From contig NZ_JACHIO010000015.1 of NCBI RefSeq assembly GCF_014203225.1, positions 1 through 64,000 of the forward strand: DNA of 64,000 bases, read 5' to 3'. Positions 40,460 through 49,817 of this stretch are shown here, in pieces. The translations under genes and the position numbers were made by a program. Within the stretch, counting starts at the first letter, position 1. Each line of letters opens with the position of its first letter. The stretch comes from Granulicella mallensis. GTDB lineage: Bacteria > Acidobacteriota > Terriglobia > Terriglobales > Acidobacteriaceae. The notes beneath the pieces were generated by a model. The model was not told where the DNA came from and made no database searches. It saw only the letters and a list, made by a program, of their open reading frames with translations.

Positions 40460-41668
40460 TTACCCTTTGCGCATCAACCGCACCAGCGGCAGCAATGCCA
40501 CGCAGGCTGCGAGGCTTACCAGGGCGTCGGTGCGCAGCTCCCCTCGCAGACCGCCGTGGCCGTAGGCCCAGCCGTCGAGCGCGCCCATGTAGCTGATAGG
40601 CAGGGCCGTTGCCGAGGTCAACAGGCCGAACTGCGTTGCCGCCAGAGGGTTGTTGCGTCCGATGGTATCGAAGGTAATGGCCACAGCAGTCGAAAAAGAA
40701 AGTGCCTGGAAGATGTTCTCTCCCAGGATGGCCGTGGCAAAGGTTGCCGGGGCATGGGGGAGCGCCAGCAGGCTCAGGGTAAAGAGCGCGCCTGCGATGC
40801 CGACCACAAAGTACAGCGGCAGAATCCGTATCTTCTTCGCCAGCAGAGGCAGCATCAGGCAGCCGAACGCGCCGGCCAGCATGAGCATGAGCGCGCTGAT
40901 GCGGCTCACAAACTGAGGGCTGGCGTGGAAGTCCTGGCCTATGCCGCCGAGGTTGTTGGTCATGGCGAACGATCCTGTCGGCAGCAGGAACAAGGGCAGC
41001 GCCACCAGGACCTCGCGGCGTTTAAAGAGGGTCAGCAGCTCTCGCCCGAAGGCTCCAAAGCTTGCCGCGAGCCGCTTGGCCTGGGTGAGGTTTTCGAGAG
41101 GCACCGGCATCCAGAGGAAGATCACGGCGGGCAATGCGACCAGCGTGCCCAACAGAGGCGCTATAGCAGAGGGGGGCAGTACACGGGAGAGCTCGCCGGG
41201 AAGGACGGCCATCAGGGCATAGCCCAGATAGCTTCCCACCTGGGTCCAGGCGCTGAGCTGGGCCTCGTCTTCGCGGCGTACGATCGTTCCGAGCCAGCCG
41301 CCGAGCGCATTGGAGCTCAGCATGGCCGAGGCGTAGCCGATGATCAGCAGCGTCTCCAGCGTCCGCATGTGGTGCTGTGACAGGATGGCGACGGCCATGA
41401 TGGCCCCCGCGAGGATTGCGAACAGGGTCGCGTACCACCGCCGCGAGAACCGGACATCGAGCAGGGGGCCCAGGGCAAAGCCCCAGAACCCCGGCGAGAG
41501 ACACGCCGCGACGATCGCTGTGATGTAGCCCTCGGGCACACCCTGTGCGGCGAGCATCTGGGGCAGCGGCACGAGCAGAAATCCGCCGAACAGGCCAAGC
41601 GTCATGTTCGACATGCCCATCAACCACAGAGGGGCATATCGTCTTGGCTGCTGGGTGATATCGGCCAT
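40460..41668 (-). CDS. MFS transporter
   Basis: Encodes 402 residues with about 12 membrane helices, including MGMSNMTLGLFGGFLLVPLPQML at the start and the loop GPLLDVRFSRRWY, the usual MFS signature between helices 2 and 3. A long cytoplasmic loop (LTQAKRLAASFGAFGRELLTLFKRREVL) divides the halves. AmpG/PAT-like in overall look, but no substrate can be assigned. Next to, and in the same direction as, the VOC and YbjQ genes. Confidence 0.85.
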   Translation of the reverse strand: MADITQQPRRYAPLWLMGMSNMTLGLFGGFLLVPLPQMLAAQGVPEGYITAIVAACLSPGFWGFALGPLLDVRFSRRWYATLFAILAGAIMAVAILSQHHMRTLETLLIIGYASAMLSSNALGGWLGTIVRREDEAQLSAWTQVGSYLGYALMAVLPGELSRVLPPSAIAPLLGTLVALPAVIFLWMPVPLENLTQAKRLAASFGAFGRELLTLFKRREVLVALPLFLLPTGSFAMTNNLGGIGQDFHASPQFVSRISALMLMLAGAFGCLMLPLLAKKIRILPLYFVVGIAGALFTLSLLALPHAPATFATAILGENIFQALSFSTAVAITFDTIGRNNPLAATQFGLLTSATALPISYMGALDGWAYGHGGLRGELRTDALVSLAACVALLPLVRLMRKG

Positions 41669-41686
41669 GCGTCGAGCTTACAGACT

Positions 41687-42070
41687 TTATTCGCTGGCCA
41701 ACGGCTGCCACAGCTCCAGGCGGTTGCCATCGCAGTCTTTGATCCAGGCGAAGCGACCGTAAGAGTGATCTTCGCGCTTCGGATCGATCCAGACTCCGGC
41801 TGCGGAGAGTGCTGTGATCAGGGCGTCGAGATCGTCGACACGATAGTTGATCATCGCGGCCTGCTGGCCTTCGCCGAAGTACTGCGTGTCCACTGGGAAC
41901 GCGGACCAGGCCGTCATGCCCGTGCCTGCGGGAACTTCGTCGCTCCATTGAAAGGCTGTGCCGTTGAAATCGCTGAGGTGCACGCCCAGGTTCTCGGCGT
42001 ACCACTTTGCCAGTGCTTTGGGATCGCGTGAGCGGAGGAAGACGCCGCCAATACCGGTAACTCGTGCCAT
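41687..42070 (-). CDS. VOC superfamily (glyoxalase/bleomycin-resistance-like) protein
   Basis: Encodes 127 residues. The fold is seen in ITGIGGVFLRSRDPKALAKWYAENLGVHLSD at the start and DCDGNRLELWQPL at the end, where the terminal Glu often binds metal. The specific reaction is unknown. The stop lies 19 bases from the MFS start and the ybjQ-like gene ends 5 bases upstream, suggesting one transcript. Confidence 0.85.
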   Translation of the reverse strand: MARVTGIGGVFLRSRDPKALAKWYAENLGVHLSDFNGTAFQWSDEVPAGTGMTAWSAFPVDTQYFGEGQQAAMINYRVDDLDALITALSAAGVWIDPKREDHSYGRFAWIKDCDGNRLELWQPLASE

Positions 42071-42074
42071 TTCG

Positions 42075-42434
42075 TTAGCCTATTCTTTCTACGCGTACCG
42101 CCGTGCCGTAGGCCAGCACTTCGTTTACGCCCTGCATGATCTCGTTGGCATCGTAGCGCGTGGAGACGATGGCGTTTGCGCCACGTTCGGCGGCGTGAAC
42201 CATCATTCGATGAAAGGCATCCGCGCGGGTTCTCTCGCAGAGCTCGGTGTAGAGCGTGATGTCTCCGCCGATGATGGTCTGCAGGCTTGCTCCAATGGTT
42301 CCAAACACGGACCGCGAGCGTACGACGATGCCTCGCACCACGCCAAAGTTTTCGACGATGCGATAGCCCGGCAGCTCCAGCGCTGTCGTCACCATGGATT
42401 CGGAGAAGGGAAGCGGTTGGTTCGGTGCGGCCAT
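42075..42434 (-). CDS. YbjQ family protein (DUF74)
   Basis: Encodes 119 residues. YbjQ proteins form pentamers and are annotated as putative heavy-metal-binding, function unproven. Conserved features: ALELPGYRIVENFGVVRGIVVRS, GGDITLYTELCERTRADAFHRM and NAIVSTRYDAN. Adjacent to VOC protein and trpD, same strand. Confidence 0.9.
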   Translation of the reverse strand: MAAPNQPLPFSESMVTTALELPGYRIVENFGVVRGIVVRSRSVFGTIGASLQTIIGGDITLYTELCERTRADAFHRMMVHAAERGANAIVSTRYDANEIMQGVNEVLAYGTAVRVERIG

Positions 42435-42467
42435 GTTCGGTTACCTCTCGGGAGAGTCAGTGTAGGG

Positions 42468-43481
42468 TTACTGGGCCAGCGCCGCAACCAGATTTGTGAC
42501 AGCGCCTGAGTCGATAGTCTGCGCCGCTACTGTTACTCCCTCGCGAATATCGTTGACTCGGCCTGCGGCAACCAGCACGGCTGCGGCGTTCAGCAGCACG
42601 ACGTCGCGATGTGGCCCCGGTGCGCCACTGAAGATCGTCCTCAGAATCAGGGCGTTCGCGGCTGCGTCGCCGCCTTCAAGGGCGCTCAGGGGGGCTCGCC
42701 GCAGCCCAAAGTCTTCGGGGGTGACGACGTACTGCCGGACCTCGCCGTAGAGCACCTCGGCTACTTCGCTGGGACCGCTGAGGGCCAGCTCGTCCAGCCC
42801 GCCATCGCCGTGCACGACAAAGGCGTGCTGAATGCCGAGCATCGTCATGGCTTCTGCAACCAGCGGAACCAGCCGGGCCGAGTAGACTCCCATGACCTGC
42901 CGTCGGGCGCCTGCGGGATTGAGCAAGGGGCCGAGCACATGCAGCACCGTGCGCACGCCCATGGCTCGCCGGACGGGCATGACGGCCTTCATGGCGGGGT
43001 GGTGCGAGGGGGCCAGCAGAAAGCAGAATCCGTGCTGTCGAAGGGCGTTGGCGGCCTCTTCGGGCGCGAGGGTGGTTGGGATGTCCAGGGCATCGAGCAC
43101 GTCGGCTGAGCCGCAGCGTGAGGTAATGGCGCGATTGCCGTGCTTGGCGACCTTTGCGCCTGCTGCCGCTGCTACCAGGGCGGCGGCGGTAGAGATGTTG
43201 AAGCTGCCGCTGGCATCGCCGCCGGTGCCGCAGGTATCGACCAGCGAGGCTTGCTCGGCTGCGGTGAGCGGAAGGGTAGTTGCCACCGCGCGCATGGCAG
43301 AGGCGAAGCCCGCGACTTCTTCGGCGGTCTCGCCGCGACCGGCTAGAGCGCCGAGCAGGGCGGCGATTTCGACGTCGGTGGCCTCGCCGTCGAGGATGCG
43401 TTGCATCAGGATCAGGGCTTCGCCGCGCGAGAGGGTCTCGCGCGCTTCGACGATGCGCCGCAGTTCGTGTTGAATCGACAT
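42468..43481 (-). CDS. trpD: Anthranilate phosphoribosyltransferase
   Basis: Encodes 337 residues. Second step of tryptophan synthesis: anthranilate + PRPP gives phosphoribosyl anthranilate. GTGGDASGSFN (85-95, PRPP-binding) and KHGNRAITSRCGSADVL are the signatures. No other trp gene lies nearby, so it is a split trp set here. The stop is 33 bases from the YbjQ gene, so they may be one transcript. Confidence 0.95.
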   Translation of the reverse strand: MSIQHELRRIVEARETLSRGEALILMQRILDGEATDVEIAALLGALAGRGETAEEVAGFASAMRAVATTLPLTAAEQASLVDTCGTGGDASGSFNISTAAALVAAAAGAKVAKHGNRAITSRCGSADVLDALDIPTTLAPEEAANALRQHGFCFLLAPSHHPAMKAVMPVRRAMGVRTVLHVLGPLLNPAGARRQVMGVYSARLVPLVAEAMTMLGIQHAFVVHGDGGLDELALSGPSEVAEVLYGEVRQYVVTPEDFGLRRAPLSALEGGDAAANALILRTIFSGAPGPHRDVVLLNAAAVLVAAGRVNDIREGVTVAAQTIDSGAVTNLVAALAQ

Positions 43482-43520
43482 GACTTTCTGAGCCTACCAA
43501 AAGCAGCTAGTGTGTTGAGC

Positions 43521-43774
43521 CATTCGTTCGTTGAAGAACCAGCGTTACCCCACAGCGCGAAGCGCAAACCGTGACGCTTCAGCGTCGCGGGGCGGAGGGA
43601 GCCGTAGCCTTTAGGCTACGGAATAGGGGGCAGGCGAGAATCGGGCTTAAGCCCCGGGCCTTTTGTTCGCAGCCGAAAGAAGGCCCGGGCCTAAAGGCCA
43701 CATTTTTGCTAGGCCTGAATTCCGTAGCCTAACGGCTACGGCTCCCTCCGTCTTCCTGATGCTGAAGCATCAGG
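43521..43774 (+). repeat. 250-bp composite palindromic element, copy A
   Basis: Largely matches the reverse complement of 52093-52341. Contains stem-loops GACGC-TTCA-GCGTC (43573-43586), CCGTAGCC-TTTA-GGCTACGG (43602-43621), GGCC-TAAA-GGCC (about 43688-43699), CCGTAGCC-TAAC-GGCTACGG (43722-43741) and CCTGATGC-TGAA-GCATCAGG (43755-43774). Fills most of the 500-base gap trpD-sucC. Next to it at 43813-43826 is a single arm (CGGTCGAGATGACA) of the 18448-18595 element. Confidence 0.85.
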
Positions 43775-43981
43775 GAACGCGCTCCGCGCTGTACTGAACA
43801 GACCAGCCTCCGGTCGAGATGACAATGTTAGTGAGGCGTGAATAACGGTGTTTTTTACTCGCGATTGTTGCTTTTCGCGCGGCGGCTCCGATAATCGTCG
43901 CACTGGTTTGCTCCGCGTTTCCGGCACTCGCTACTATGATTGGGTCTGCCAAGCAGCGAATGGTTGCATTCTGGAGCGCAC

Positions 43982-45160
43982 ATGAAGATCCACGAGTACC
44001 AGGCCAAAGAGATCCTCCGGAAGTACGGCGTCGCCGTACCCAATGGAGAGATGGCCACCACGATCGAAGAGGCCGATGCGGCCGCCAAGCAGCTTTTCTC
44101 CGCCGGTAACGCGGTTGTCGTCGTCAAGGCGCAGATCCACGCGGGTGGGCGCGGCAAGGGCGGCGGCGTCAAGCTGGCGCGCTCGCTTGAAGAGGCTGCC
44201 GGGTACTCGAAGAGCATCCTTGGCATGCAGCTTGTGACGCACCAGACCAGCCCCGCCGGACAGAAGGTGCAGCGGTTGCTGGTCGAGGCCGGTTCGGCCA
44301 TCGCTCGCGAGCTGTATCTCGGACTGGTGCTCGACCGCGCTTCATCGAAGGTCGTGTTCATGGCGTCGCAGGCGGGCGGCATGGAGATCGAAGAGGTCGC
44401 GCACGAGAATCCCGACGCCATCTTCAAGGAGTACGTCAATCCGGCCATCGGCCTGCAGCCCTACCAGGCCCGCGCGCTGGCGTTCAAGCTCGGCCTTGAG
44501 CCTGCACAGATCGGCGAGGCGGTAAGGTTCATGCTCGGCCTCTACAAGGCCTTCATTGAGACCGATTCGACGCTGATGGAGATCAACCCCTTCATCACGA
44601 CCAAGGACGGCAAGCTCCTCGCACTCGACTGCAAGATCAACTTCGACGACAACGCGATGTTCCGCCACAAGGATCTGAAGGAGCTGCGCGACCTGAGCGA
44701 GGAAGATCCGCTCGAAGTCGAAGCCAGCAAGCACGCGCTCAACTACATCAAGCTCGACGGCAACATCGCGTGCATGGTGAACGGCGCAGGCCTCGCGATG
44801 GCGACGATGGACATCATTCAGTACGCCGGTGGCTCGGCTGCGAACTTCCTCGATGTCGGCGGCGGTGCGAACCAGGAGCAGATTGAAAATGCCTTCGGCA
44901 TCCTTCTCTCTGATCCCAACGTAAAAGCAATCTTCATCAACATCTTCGGCGGCATCCTGCGCGTCGACGTGCTGGCGACAGCCGTTGTTGCCGCAGCCAA
45001 GAAGTTGAATGTGCAGCTTCCGATCATCCTTCGGCTTGAAGGAACCAATGTAGAAGAGGGCCGCAAGATCCTTGCTGAGTCCGGTCTGAAGTTTGAAGTC
45101 GGCGCAACGATGAAGGAAGCTGCTGATTTGGCCGTTGCCGCAGCGAAGGGAGTCAACTAA
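43982..45160 (+). CDS. sucC: Succinate-CoA ligase beta subunit (ADP-forming)
   Basis: Encodes 392 residues from ATG 43982 ([12 protein letters not shown]), GGAGCG upstream. ATP-grasp N-terminal domain (about 1-230; [18 protein letters not shown]) and CoA-ligase domain (about 250-392; [32 protein letters not shown]). Makes succinate and ATP from succinyl-CoA in the TCA cycle with SucD. Its TAA overlaps the sucD ATG by one base (TAATG). Confidence 0.97.
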   Translation: MKIHEYQAKEILRKYGVAVPNGEMATTIEEADAAAKQLFSAGNAVVVVKAQIHAGGRGKGGGVKLARSLEEAAGYSKSILGMQLVTHQTSPAGQKVQRLLVEAGSAIARELYLGLVLDRASSKVVFMASQAGGMEIEEVAHENPDAIFKEYVNPAIGLQPYQARALAFKLGLEPAQIGEAVRFMLGLYKAFIETDSTLMEINPFITTKDGKLLALDCKINFDDNAMFRHKDLKELRDLSEEDPLEVEASKHALNYIKLDGNIACMVNGAGLAMATMDIIQYAGGSAANFLDVGGGANQEQIENAFGILLSDPNVKAIFINIFGGILRVDVLATAVVAAAKKLNVQLPIILRLEGTNVEEGRKILAESGLKFEVGATMKEAADLAVAAAKGVN

Positions 45161-46035
45161 TGTCAGTTCTCGTCGATAAAAATACGCGGTTGATCGTGCA
45201 GGGTATTACCGGTCGTGAAGGTACGTTTCACGCCAAAGGCTGCGCGGAGTATGGCACGAAGGTTGTGGGCGGTGTAACTCCCGGCAAGGGTGGTACGACT
45301 CACGAGGGCTGGCCTGTCTTCAATACCGTTGAAGAAGCGGTGAAGGAGACCGGTGCGAATGCTACGGTGATCTTCGTTCCGCCACCGGCTGCTGCGGACG
45401 GAATTCTCGAAGCTACGGCTGCGGGTGTTCCACTGGTGGTTTGCATCACCGAAGGCATTCCGGTTCTCGACATGGTGAGGGTCTGGGAGGTTGTGAAGAC
45501 CTCGAAGTCGCGACTCATCGGGCCGAACTGCCCGGGCGTGATCTCGCCGGGTAAGGCCAAGATCGGCATCATGCCCGGCCGTATTCACAAAGAGGGTTCG
45601 GTCGGCATCGTTTCGAAGTCCGGCACGCTGACCTATGAGGCGGTGTACCAGCTCACGCAGCGTGGCATCGGCCAGTCAACGGCCATCGGCATTGGCGGCG
45701 ATCCCATCATCGGGACGACCCACATCGATGCGCTGCGGCTGTTGAATGACGACCCTGAAACCGAAGCCATCATCATGATCGGCGAAATCGGCGGCTCGGC
45801 TGAAGAGGCCGCCGCTGAGTTCATCAAGCAGCACGTGAAGAAGCCGGTCGTTGGCTTCATCGCGGGCCAGACAGCGCCTCCGGGACGCCGCATGGGACAC
45901 GCCGGGGCGATTATCTCCGGTGGTGAAGGCACGGCCGCGAGCAAGATGGCAGCCATGTCCGCGGCCGGGATCACCGTGGTGAAGAGCCCGGCGGAGATCG
46001 GCGACGCGATGGCGAGGTTGCTGGGCAAGGCTTAG
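45160..46035 (+). CDS. sucD: Succinate-CoA ligase alpha subunit
   Basis: Encodes 291 residues. Carries the CoA-binding domain ([19 protein letters not shown]) and the phosphohistidine site, His247 in [15 protein letters not shown]. Coupled to sucC by a one-base overlap. Followed 127 bases later by ndk, which can interconvert the nucleotide product. Confidence 0.97.
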   Translation: MSVLVDKNTRLIVQGITGREGTFHAKGCAEYGTKVVGGVTPGKGGTTHEGWPVFNTVEEAVKETGANATVIFVPPPAAADGILEATAAGVPLVVCITEGIPVLDMVRVWEVVKTSKSRLIGPNCPGVISPGKAKIGIMPGRIHKEGSVGIVSKSGTLTYEAVYQLTQRGIGQSTAIGIGGDPIIGTTHIDALRLLNDDPETEAIIMIGEIGGSAEEAAAEFIKQHVKKPVVGFIAGQTAPPGRRMGHAGAIISGGEGTAASKMAAMSAAGITVVKSPAEIGDAMARLLGKA

Positions 46036-46162
46036 TTCGCCGCAAACAGGAAAACACCAGCCGGGTGGCTCGTTCTTATCGCGTCTTGCGAAAGGGCGGG
46101 TCATCCGGCTGTAACGCGTGTCCAGTTACACTGGTAGAGCAGTCAAAACTAAGGAGAATCAA

Positions 46163-46579
46163 GTGTCACAGCGCACCTTCAGCATCATCAAGCCGGACGC
46201 CGTCCGCAAAGGCGACACCGCCGCTATCCTCGCCGAGATCAGCAAGGCCGGCTTCAAGCTTCTCGCTATCAAGAAGATCGTCCTCACCAAGAAGCAGGCA
46301 GAAGGCTTCTACTACGTGCATGCCGAGCGTCCCTTCTTCGGCGAACTCACCGACTTCATGAGCTCCGGCGTGATCTACCCGATGGTCCTCGAGAAGGACA
46401 ACGCCATCGCCGACTTCCGCAAGCTCATGGGCGCGACCAATCCGGCGCAGGCTGAGGAAGGCACCATCCGCAAGCAGTTTGCTTCTTCGATCGGCGAGAA
46501 CGCGATCCATGGTTCCGATGCCGAAGAGACCGCGGCGTTTGAGATCGGCTACTTCTTCGCAGGTTACGAGCTCAAGTAA
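46163..46579 (+). CDS. ndk: Nucleoside diphosphate kinase
   Basis: Encodes 138 residues from GTG 46163, the family start ([16 protein letters not shown]), with AAGGAG 7 bases upstream; the 46118 start is upstream of the SD. Active-site His116 in NAIHGSDA, where most homologues have NxxHGSDS. Balances NTP pools. A strong terminator follows. Confidence 0.96.
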   Translation: MSQRTFSIIKPDAVRKGDTAAILAEISKAGFKLLAIKKIVLTKKQAEGFYYVHAERPFFGELTDFMSSGVIYPMVLEKDNAIADFRKLMGATNPAQAEEGTIRKQFASSIGENAIHGSDAEETAAFEIGYFFAGYELK

Positions 46580-46591
46580 GCGATTCGCATT

Positions 46592-46640
46592 ACGACAAAA
46601 GGCCTGCGGGAGATGTCTCCTGCAGGCCTTTTGTCGTTCG
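46592..46640 (+). terminator. Terminator after ndk
   Basis: ACGACAAAAGGCCTGC (46592-46607) pairs with GCAGGCCTTTTGTCGT (46622-46637) over 16 bp with a 14-base central part (which itself pairs GGAGA/TCTCC). Followed by TCGCAGG; the T-run is in the stem (TTTT). Strong hairpin. Confidence 0.8.
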
Positions 46641-46688
46641 CAGGATAAAAATGGATGTAGAGATCCGTGCATGTTCCGTTAGGTATGG

Positions 46689-47912
46689 CTATTTGGTGAA
46701 CAGCTTCAGATCGATGCTCTCTCCCATGGCTTTATAGCCTGCATCGCTTGGGTGAAGATGGTCGCCGCTATCGTCCGCCGGAAGAAAGGTATCCGGGTGC
46801 GCCGGATCGCTCGTTACTTTGCCGAAGTCAACGAAGCCGTCCAACTCCTTGGTCGTGCGAATCCACTGGTTCAACGCCTGACGTATCGCTTCGCCCGTGG
46901 GGGAGGAATACTTTGCACCCCCATACGGTGTCAACGTGGCTCCGATGACCTTGATGCCGTGCGTGTGTGCGCGGCGCGCCATCTGCGTATAGCCTGCTAT
47001 CAGATCGTCGGCGGTGATGACGTCATAGGGCTTCGCCGGGTCGGTCGCGTGGCCGATATCGTTGACGCCCTCCAGGAGGACCAGGTACTTTACGCCTGCC
47101 TGGGACAGCACATCGCGATCGAAACGAGCGAGAGCGCTGGGCCCCGATACGTCGTGCAGAATCCGGTTGCCGCCGATGCCCTCGTTCAGTACGCCGAGCT
47201 TCGTGGTCTTCTTATCGGCCTGCAGGCGCTGTGCCAGCACATCGGGCCAGCGCAGGTTCTTGTCGCGTGCACTGTGTGCGCCGTCGGTGATGCTGTCTCC
47301 AAAGGTCACGATGGCTGCGCCGTCGGCCTCGGTCTTCACGTCGATGCCCTTCAGGAAGTCCCAGCTATAGACCTCTTTGGGGCTGGTCAGGCTGGCGCTG
47401 GCAACGGAGTTGTCGGGGATGACGTAGTTCGTCTGATCGGCGTAGGAGTGAGCGGACAACTGGCTCATTCGCTGGGTTGGCAGATAGAGGCTGACCGCGA
47501 GGTCCGACAGAGCCGCAGCTTTCAGCGGAGCGGGATCGCTCACGATGAGTGCTCCCGGAGGGATGATGACCGAGCTGTGTCCGCCAAAGGTCAACGGTAC
47601 GGAGCTTCCGGCAAGGATGCTTCCACCGCCCGTGCTTGGTGCCAGCGTGGCGGCGTTGATGGTCAGCGGCTCTTTGCCGAACTCGTTCGTCAGGATGACC
47701 CTGAACTCAGACCCTCCCAGGGAGATGTGTACGATCTCGCGCAGCGTGGTTCCATCGGTGCCATCCGCGCCGAATTGACCGTCGGGATTTGTAGCGCCTG
47801 TGGGGGCGGCGGCCCAGGTGCCTGTCCAATGATCGGGAGCGGCGGCATGGATTGTGGGCGAGAGACTGAGCAGGAAGATCGCTGAGGCAAGCAAGGGGCG
47901 TGAGAGGCGCAA
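46689..47912 (-). CDS. Secreted SGNH/GDSL esterase
   Basis: About 407 residues from TTG 47912 (GGAG 7 bases before); a TTG at 47957 is also in frame. The first gives a proper signal peptide (RLSRPLLASAIFLLSLSPTIHA). SGNH blocks: GDSITDG with Ser207, GIGGNR with Asn249, EGVND with Asn284, and the Asp384-x-x-His387 dyad in GDHLHPSD. An extra N-terminal domain of about 190 residues precedes the catalytic part, as in secreted carbohydrate esterase-like SGNH proteins. Substrate is probably an acylated polysaccharide, which is inference. Confidence 0.88.
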   Translation of the reverse strand: MRLSRPLLASAIFLLSLSPTIHAAAPDHWTGTWAAAPTGATNPDGQFGADGTDGTTLREIVHISLGGSEFRVILTNEFGKEPLTINAATLAPSTGGGSILAGSSVPLTFGGHSSVIIPPGALIVSDPAPLKAAALSDLAVSLYLPTQRMSQLSAHSYADQTNYVIPDNSVASASLTSPKEVYSWDFLKGIDVKTEADGAAIVTFGDSITDGAHSARDKNLRWPDVLAQRLQADKKTTKLGVLNEGIGGNRILHDVSGPSALARFDRDVLSQAGVKYLVLLEGVNDIGHATDPAKPYDVITADDLIAGYTQMARRAHTHGIKVIGATLTPYGGAKYSSPTGEAIRQALNQWIRTTKELDGFVDFGKVTSDPAHPDTFLPADDSGDHLHPSDAGYKAMGESIDLKLFTK

Positions 47913-48125
47913 AGAGAACTCCAGTGTGTGGGATGGGATGGTTATGACGCCTGGCAAGGCGGGCGTTCGGGTTTGCTCAATAGACTAAACCGCTCTTATT
48001 GAGACTGGCTACAGGCTTCGAAAGACGCAGGATGTGCGGCCATGCTGTGCTCGCGTATAGTGGCGCATGATGGCGCGCTACCGTGTGCGGCGTGCCGTGA
48101 TCCTACTCTGTTGGTGAGCTCCCTC

Positions 48126-49220
48126 ATGAAGCTGCTTTGCGCTGTTTTGCTGTGCACCACGTTTACTGCCATCGCCCATGCCTCCGTTACCCATAGCACT
48201 TTTGGAAAACTGCCGGATGGTGCCGCGGTCGAGATCTATACGTTGAAGAATCCATCGGTTGAGATGCGGGTGATGACCTATGGCGCGCGCGTTGTTTCGC
48301 TTGCTACCAAAGATCGTGATGGCAAGATGGGGAACGTCGTGCTCGGATACGACAAGATTGAGGGCTATCTCAAGGATGCGAGTAGCTACTTCGGCAGCGT
48401 GCCGGGACGGTATGCGAACCGCATCGCGCTGGGCAAGTTCACGCTCGAAGGCAAGCAGTACCAGATTCCGATCAACAACGCTCCGAACGCCCTGCACGGT
48501 GGCCCCGATGGCTTTGCGAGCCGCAACTGGACGGGGAAAGAGATTCCCGAAGGCGTGGAGTTCACGCTCGTCAGCCCGGACGGCGACCAGGGTTTTCCCG
48601 GCACGATGACCGCGCATGTGCGCTACACGCTGGCGGGGAACACGGTTCGCATCGTCTACAGCGCGACCACGGACAAGCCCACCGTCGTGAACCTGACCAA
48701 TCACTCGTACTTCAACCTTGCGGGCGCGGGGAATGGAACGATTCTCGATGAGAAGCTGACGATCGACGCCGACAAGTTCACGCCCATCGATGCGACGTCG
48801 ATACCCCTGGGCAATCTTGCGCCGGTTGCGGGAACGCCCTTCGACTTTACGAAGCCCGAGACGGTGGGCTCGCGCATCGACGCGGACAACGAGCAGTTGA
48901 AACATGGCAAGGGCTATGACCACAACTTCGTCCTGCGCGGCAAGGCCGGCGTGTTGCGGCCGGCGGCCAAAGTTTATGACGCGAAGAGCGGGCGTGTGTT
49001 GACGGTCGAGACGACGGAACCGGGAGTTCAGTTCTACAGCGGCAACTTCCTCGACGGCACGCTGATTGGGCCGGGCGGCGTGAAGTATGTGAAGCGCAGT
49101 GCGTTGTGTCTTGAGACGCAGCACTATCCCGATTCACCGAATCGTCCGGACTTTCCGAGTACGGAGTTGAAGCCGGGGCAGACGTATCACAGCGAGACAA
49201 CGTGGACGTTTTCGAATTAG
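48126..49220 (+). CDS. Secreted aldose 1-epimerase (galactose mutarotase)
   Basis: About 364 residues from ATG 48126, with an N-terminal signal peptide (MKLLCAVLLCTTFTAIAHAS). GalM-type beta-sandwich enzyme that interconverts alpha and beta sugar anomers. Conserved His124 (NALHGG), catalytic His193 (NLTNHSYFNLAG), Asp265 (GYDHNF) and catalytic Glu330 (LETQHYPDSPN). A secreted form suits use of extracellular sugars. Divergent from the SGNH esterase, 213 bases apart. An 8-bp repeat begins at the stop codon. Confidence 0.93.
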   Translation: MKLLCAVLLCTTFTAIAHASVTHSTFGKLPDGAAVEIYTLKNPSVEMRVMTYGARVVSLATKDRDGKMGNVVLGYDKIEGYLKDASSYFGSVPGRYANRIALGKFTLEGKQYQIPINNAPNALHGGPDGFASRNWTGKEIPEGVEFTLVSPDGDQGFPGTMTAHVRYTLAGNTVRIVYSATTDKPTVVNLTNHSYFNLAGAGNGTILDEKLTIDADKFTPIDATSIPLGNLAPVAGTPFDFTKPETVGSRIDADNEQLKHGKGYDHNFVLRGKAGVLRPAAKVYDAKSGRVLTVETTEPGVQFYSGNFLDGTLIGPGGVKYVKRSALCLETQHYPDSPNRPDFPSTELKPGQTYHSETTWTFSN

Positions 49221-49252
49221 CAAGTCAGCAAGTTAGCAAGTCAGTGAGTCAG
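49219..49252 (+). repeat. Degenerate 8-bp repeat AGCAAGTC, about four copies
   Basis: Copies start at 49219 and continue as AGCAAGTT, AGCAAGTC, AGTGAGTC. Overlaps the stop codon of the epimerase gene. The same unit is at 559-586 and, inverted, at 49701-49799. Confidence 0.75.
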
Positions 49253-49319
49253 TGAAGCGGAAGGCTAGCGAATTAGTAGGTTCGTGAATCATAAGTCCGG
49301 TGAATCATGTTTCGTTAAG

Positions 49320-49560
49320 GGCACGGGTTTACCCGTGCCGTAAAAGTCTGCCACGAATTGGGCTTTAGCCCCTGAGGTAATGACGCAGAGCGCGCCGCAA
49401 ACATTGGCATCGCGCTCTGCGTCAGAGGTAACGCGCTGTAGCGCGCAACGACTTTTGCGGCAACTTATGTCGGCCCGATTCACCAGTGGCTCCTGGATGA
49501 GCCGGGCTTACAGCCCTCAGCTTCATAGGGGTGCGGCATACCTGGGGCTTCACCCCAGGC
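49320..49560 (+). repeat. Cluster of stem-loops between epimerase and fumarylacetoacetase
   Basis: The 597-base spacer 49221-49817 has no credible gene. It holds GGCACGGG-TTTA-CCCGTGCC (49320-49339), a perfect 14-bp inverted repeat TGACGCAGAGCGCG (49381-49394) with its complement at 49411-49424, and CCTGGGG-CTTCA-CCCCAGG near 49541. All are of the four- or five-base-loop kind seen in elements A and B. Confidence 0.7.
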
Positions 49561-49610
49561 TGGGATGAGCCGGGCCTTTGGCCCTGTATCTTCGCCTGTT
49601 TCGTAACCCG

Positions 49611-49690
49611 CGGATTCACGGACTTTCTGGCTCACTGATTTACTAACCCACGGATTCACGGACTTTCTGGCTCACTGATTTACCAACCCA
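49611..49690 (+). repeat. 40-bp tandem duplication
   Basis: Two copies of a 40-base unit starting CGGATTCACGGACTTTCTGG, at 49611 and 49651, with one mismatch (TACTAACCCA versus TACCAACCCA). Lies just before the 8-bp array. Confidence 0.9.
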
Positions 49691-49700
49691 CGATCTAATC

Positions 49701-49799
49701 TGACTTGCTGACTTGCTGACTTGCTGACTTGCTGACTTGCTGACTTGCTGACTTGCTGACTTGCTGACTTGCTGACTTGCTGACTTGCTGACTTGCTGA
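49701..49799 (+). repeat. 12-copy tandem repeat of TGACTTGC
   Basis: Twelve perfect copies of the 8-mer TGACTTGC from 49701 to 49796 plus three bases, ending 18 bases before the fumarylacetoacetase ATG. The unit is the reverse complement of GCAAGTCA. Perfect copies suggest recent expansion; copy number could vary between strains. It lies in the 5' untranslated region, so it would alter spacing and not reading frame. Confidence 0.95.
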
Positions 49800-49817
49800 A
49801 GAAACGATGGAGGTTCC

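Noticed and set aside
46752-47885. 377-residue + strand frame
   Set aside because: It is antisense to the SGNH esterase, which has all catalytic motifs; high GC makes long shadow frames.
49701-49799. CRISPR array
   Set aside because: The units are contiguous 8-mers with no spacers, and no cas gene is present.
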